A stretch of DNA of 64,000 nt from the NCBI RefSeq assembly GCF_015711645.1, contig NZ_JABTEX010000001.1:558001-622000 (forward strand), given 5' to 3'. The notes beneath the pieces are model-generated. The model saw only the letters and a program-made list of their open reading frames with translations. It did not search any database and was not told the DNA's origin. Every line of letters begins with the position of its first letter. Within the stretch, counting starts at the first letter, position 1. Origin of the DNA: Planomonospora sp. ID82291. Its GTDB lineage: Bacteria > Actinomycetota > Actinomycetes > Streptosporangiales > Streptosporangiaceae. Position numbers and translations under genes: made by a program. Of this stretch, positions 61,324 through 64,000 are shown one piece after another.

Positions 61324-64000
61324 TTCCGGGGGCCGGGCCGCGCCCGGCGGCGCCGTCGCCCCCGTGCCGAACCGGTGGCCAGCGCCTCCCGGGCGGCGGT
61401 GCCGTCGTCGTGCAGGGCCGCGGCGAACGCGGCCACGGTCGGGTGCTCGAACAGCACCGCGGGCGGGACGGGGCGGCCGAGCCGCTTCTCGACGGCCATC
61501 ACCATCGCCATGCCGAGCAGCGAGTTGCCGCCGAGGTCGAAGAACGGGTCGTGCACGCCGACCCGGTCGATGCCGAGGTAGGCGCCCCACAGCTCGGCGA
61601 TCTCGGCCTCGGCGTCGGTCCTGGGCGGTGCGTAGTCGGTGCGGAGCCGCGGGCGCGGGAACCGTTCGCCCCGGGGCGCCGCGGCCGCGGCGTCGACCAG
61701 GCCGTCCAGGTCGAGCATGGACGTCCAGGCGCGCAGCACCGCGTGCAGCGGCTGCCGGACGGCCATGACACCGCCGTGTCCGCCGGCCAGGATGCGGTCC
61801 AGGAAGGCGCAGCCGGCCTCGTCGGAGAAGCCGTAGCGCGCGCGGTAGTCGGCCACCCGCTCGGCCAGGCCGCCGCCCGCCGCCGCCGTGAGGCCTTCCG
61901 ACTGCCACACGTCGTGCCGCCAGGGTCCCCAGGCCACCGAGACGACGCGGGTGGAGGGGGCGGTGGCGGCCAGCGCCTGGCCGTACGCGTCGAGGACGGT
62001 GTTGGCGGCGCAGTAGTCGGCCTCGCCGACGCCGCCGAACGCGGTGACGGCCGAGGAGTAGAGCACCAGGACCTCGGGGCGGTCCTCGGCGGGGGTGCCG
62101 GGGCCGACGAGCTCGGCCAGCGGGCCCATGGCCAGCACCTTGGGGGCCAGCACGCGCCGCGCCTCGGCCGGAGTGCGGCGCCGCACCATCCCGCCCGACG
62201 GGAGCCCGGCGGCGTGGATCACGCCGTGCAGGCGGCCGAAGTGCTCGCGGGCGCGCCGCAGGACGTCCCGCAGTTGCCCGGGCACCCCCGCGTCGGCCGT
62301 GAGGAGCAGCACCTCGACGCCCAGCGCCTCCAGCTCGGCGACGTCCCGCAGCGTCCCGGCCGCCCTGTCCTGGCGGGGGGACGTCCCCGCCGCGCCGCCC
62401 CCGCCGTCCCGGAGCACGCCGTCCCGGAGCACGCCGTCCCGGAGCACGCCGCCGCGGGGCTCCGCCGACGCCTCCCCGTCGCCGGGCGGGGCGCCGGCGC
62501 GGGACAGCGGGGTCCGGCCGACCAGGGCCAGGCGGCGGACGCCCGCGCGGGCCAGGTGCCGGGCGAGGGCCATGCCGAGGCCGCGGGTGCCGCCGGTGAT
62601 GAGGTACGCGCCGTCCGCGCGCCAGGGGTGCGACGGTTCCGGCCGGTCGGGGACCGGGACCCAGTGGCGGATCCAGCGGCGGCCGCGGCGCCGGCCTGCC
62701 AGGGGGTCGGCCGCCTCGGGGACGCCGTCCTCCCCCGGTGGCGTGAGGAGCTCGGCGGCGAGCTGGGCGGCCACGGCCGCGGCCGGGGAACCCTCCTCGG
62801 CGTCCAGGTCCACGCCGCTCCAGGTCAGGTCCGCGTACTCGTGGCGGGCGGCCCGGCCGAGCCCGTGGGCGAGCGACTGGTGGGGGGCCGGCACGTCGCC
62901 GCCGAGGATCTCGGCGGCGCCCCGGCTCACGGTGAGCAGGCGTCCCGGCCGGTCGCCCAGCGCGTGCAGCGCCAGCAGGAGGCTGTCGAAGCCGTGCCCG
63001 ACGGCCTCCCGCAGCTCCTCGTCGCCGGCCGGTCCCGCGGCGGCGGCCAGGCTCCACAGGTGGGCCACGTGCACGGGACCGGCGGGGAGCCCGGCGAACG
63101 CCTCCGCGTACTGCCCGGGCTCGGCCGGGTCGATGGTGAGGCGGCGGCCCTCGCGGCGCGGCCCCGTCCCCGCCACCACCTCCACCACCGGGGTCCCGGA
63201 GGCGGCGGCCAGGTCGGCGAGCGCCGATCCGATGCCCTCGGGGTCGGCGAAGACGACGAGCGGGCCGGGGAGCGCGAGCGCGGTGGGGGGCGCGCCGGCG
63301 GCCGGGTCGCGCCGCCACGCGGGCACGAAGGCGTGGTCGCCGGCCTCGGCGTCCTCCGGCCGCCCCGCAGCGGAGGGCCGGGAGGTCGTCCGGGACCGCC
63401 CGGCGACGGGCTCCGGCCAGAAACGCGTGCGCTGGAACGGGTAGGTCGGCAGGCTCAGCACACGGCCGCCGCCCGGGTGGACCCGTTCCCAGCTCACCCC
63501 GGCGCCCAGCTCCCACAGCGCGCCGCAGGCGCTCAGCAGGTCGGCGTGGGCGTCCCGCGGCCCGGTGACGGTCCAGTACGGCGGCAGCGTCCCGAGCACG
63601 GCGGCCGCCGGACCGCCGGTCATGGTCTGGCGGACCAGACCGCCGAGGGTCTGGCCGGGGCCCAGCTCGACGAACGCGGTCACGTCCTGCTCCAGGCAGT
63701 GGCGCACGCCGTCGGCGAAGCGGACCGTGCCGACGAGCTGGTCCGCCCAGTAGGAGGTGCCGGTGGCCTGCTCGGCGGTGAGCGGGCGGCCGGTCAGGTT
63801 GGACACGACGGTGACGGCGGGGGCGTTCCGCCGGACCGTCTCCAGCACCGCGACCAGCTTCTCCCTGGCCGGTTGGAGCAGCGAGGAGTGGAAGGCGTGG
63901 GCCGAGCGCAGCGGACGGCAGGCCAGGCCCCGGCCGGTCAGCACGGCGGTCGCCCGCTCGATCTCCGCGGGCGGGCCGCTGAGCACGGTCATGGCCGGGC
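61320..64000 (-). CDS. Type I polyketide synthase, partial: AT (C-terminal part)-KR-ACP
   Basis: At least 893 residues; the start lies beyond the right edge. Visible are the second half of an AT with HAFHSSLLQP and ELGPGQTLGGLV, a post-[14 protein letters not shown] segment, a KR with TGGTRGLG, Ser in LYSSAVTAFGG and Tyr/Asn in ADYCAANTVLD, and an ACP with FFDLGGNSLLG, then a strongly basic tail ([14 protein letters not shown]). A KS is expected upstream. A KR linker contains three LRDGV/VLRDG repeats. The stop overlaps the bimodular synthase start (ATGA), so this synthase acts before it in the same operon and perhaps in the same chain. Confidence 0.93.
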   Translation of the reverse strand, partial: PAMTVLSGPPAEIERATAVLTGRGLACRPLRSAHAFHSSLLQPAREKLVAVLETVRRNAPAVTVVSNLTGRPLTAEQATGTSYWADQLVGTVRFADGVRHCLEQDVTAFVELGPGQTLGGLVRQTMTGGPAAAVLGTLPPYWTVTGPRDAHADLLSACGALWELGAGVSWERVHPGGGRVLSLPTYPFQRTRFWPEPVAGRSRTTSRPSAAGRPEDAEAGDHAFVPAWRRDPAAGAPPTALALPGPLVVFADPEGIGSALADLAAASGTPVVEVVAGTGPRREGRRLTIDPAEPGQYAEAFAGLPAGPVHVAHLWSLAAAAGPAGDEELREAVGHGFDSLLLALHALGDRPGRLLTVSRGAAEILGGDVPAPHQSLAHGLGRAARHEYADLTWSGVDLDAEEGSPAAAVAAQLAAELLTPPGEDGVPEAADPLAGRRRGRRWIRHWVPVPDRPEPSHPWRADGAYLITGGTRGLGMALARHLARAGVRRLALVGRTPLSRAGAPPGDGEASAEPRGGVLRDGVLRDGVLRDGGGGAAGTSPRQDRAAGTLRDVAELEALGVEVLLLTADAGVPGQLRDVLRRAREHFGRLHGVIHAAGLPSGGMVRRRTPAEARRVLAPKVLAMGPLAELVGPGTPAEDRPEVLVLYSSAVTAFGGVGEADYCAANTVLDAYGQALAATAPSTRVVSVAWGPWRHDVWQSEGLTAAAGGGLAERVADYRARYGFSDEAGCAFLDRILAGGHGGVMAVRQPLHAVLRAWTSMLDLDGLVDAAAAAPRGERFPRPRLRTDYAPPRTDAEAEIAELWGAYLGIDRVGVHDPFFDLGGNSLLGMAMVMAVEKRLGRPVPPAVLFEHPTVAAFAAALHDDGTAAREALATGSARGRRRRRARPGPRK
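62404..62448 (-). repeat. Three exact 15-bp tandem repeats in a PKS linker
   Basis: CCGTCCCGGAGCACG occurs at 62404, 62419 and 62434 and encodes repeated VLRDG between KR structural and catalytic parts of the partial synthase. It is frame-neutral, like the other tandem repeats in this window. Confidence 0.9.

Noticed and set aside
37142-64000. Classification of the cluster as a trans-AT polyketide cluster because of the AT-less module.
   Set aside because: Every other module whose AT region is visible has a cis AT, and the AT-less module keeps the cis-AT type flanking linkers, so a secondary deletion is more likely.

Overview
The window is very high-GC DNA with dense, head-to-tail genes, many GTG and TTG starts and frequent 4-base ATGA/GTGA stop-start overlaps. 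With Phd/PIN and Wadjet modules, soluble PP2C and Ser/Thr kinases, DUF1707 and DUF3995 proteins and a type I polyketide synthase locus, this points to a filamentous actinomycete. The Streptosporangiales are a reasonable guess, but only by inference from gene content. No rRNA, tRNA, CRISPR array, integrase or transposase was seen, and no stretch longer than 300 bases lacks a gene.

Layout. (1) 1-4,490: the edge of a membrane protein gene, a DUF3995 gene broken by one in-frame TGA, a Phd/PIN toxin-antitoxin pair with a palindromic operator, a Gfo/Idh/MocA oxidoreductase and release factor 3 (prfC). (2) 4,727-9,806: two PP2C phosphatases, a 29-residue membrane peptide, an orphan N6-adenine methylase fused to a specificity-like domain, and a soluble Ser/Thr kinase. 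This looks like a possible phospho-signalling plus DNA-modification neighbourhood. (3) 9,945-11,339: a phosphoribosyltransferase-hydrolase fusion. (4) 11,551-23,873: a complete monoderm type IV pilus locus (pilB, pilT, pilC, pilA, prepilin peptidase, pilM, pilN, pilO). It is followed by three minor pilins, one with four Ig-like repeats and one with ricin-type lectin-like repeats. (5) 24,022-32,073: a complete four-gene Wadjet anti-plasmid system (jetABCD, DUF2397/DUF2398/SMC-like/DUF2399 type). (6) 32,122-35,324: a methyltransferase, a membrane acyltransferase, a DUF1707 protein and a small phosphotransferase. (7) 35,502 to the right edge: a type I PKS gene cluster that runs out of the window.

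The PKS cluster has two convergent arms that meet at 46.8 kb. The plus-strand arm carries an ABC exporter, a KS-AT-KR-ACP synthase, a second synthase whose AT core is missing (KS-KR-ACP), and an acyl-CoA dehydrogenase. The minus-strand arm carries a synthase cut by the window edge (AT-KR-ACP visible), a bimodular synthase (KS-AT-KR-ACP twice), and a cassette of 3-hydroxyacyl-CoA dehydrogenase, free ACP, acyl-CoA dehydrogenase and FkbH-type HAD protein. A type II thioesterase and an Sfp-type phosphopantetheinyl transferase follow. The cassette is the known set for making an ACP-bound hydroxymalonyl or methoxymalonyl extender unit. No O-methyltransferase lies beside it, so hydroxymalonyl-ACP is the simplest reading. 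Every module seen has a ketoreductase and none has a dehydratase or enoylreductase, so a heavily hydroxylated chain is expected.

Most interesting are the AT-deleted module next to an ACP-bound extender pathway, the lectin-bearing pilin lacking Glu5, the phosphatase-methylase-kinase neighbourhood, and the many short in-frame tandem repeats scattered through linkers of otherwise unrelated genes.
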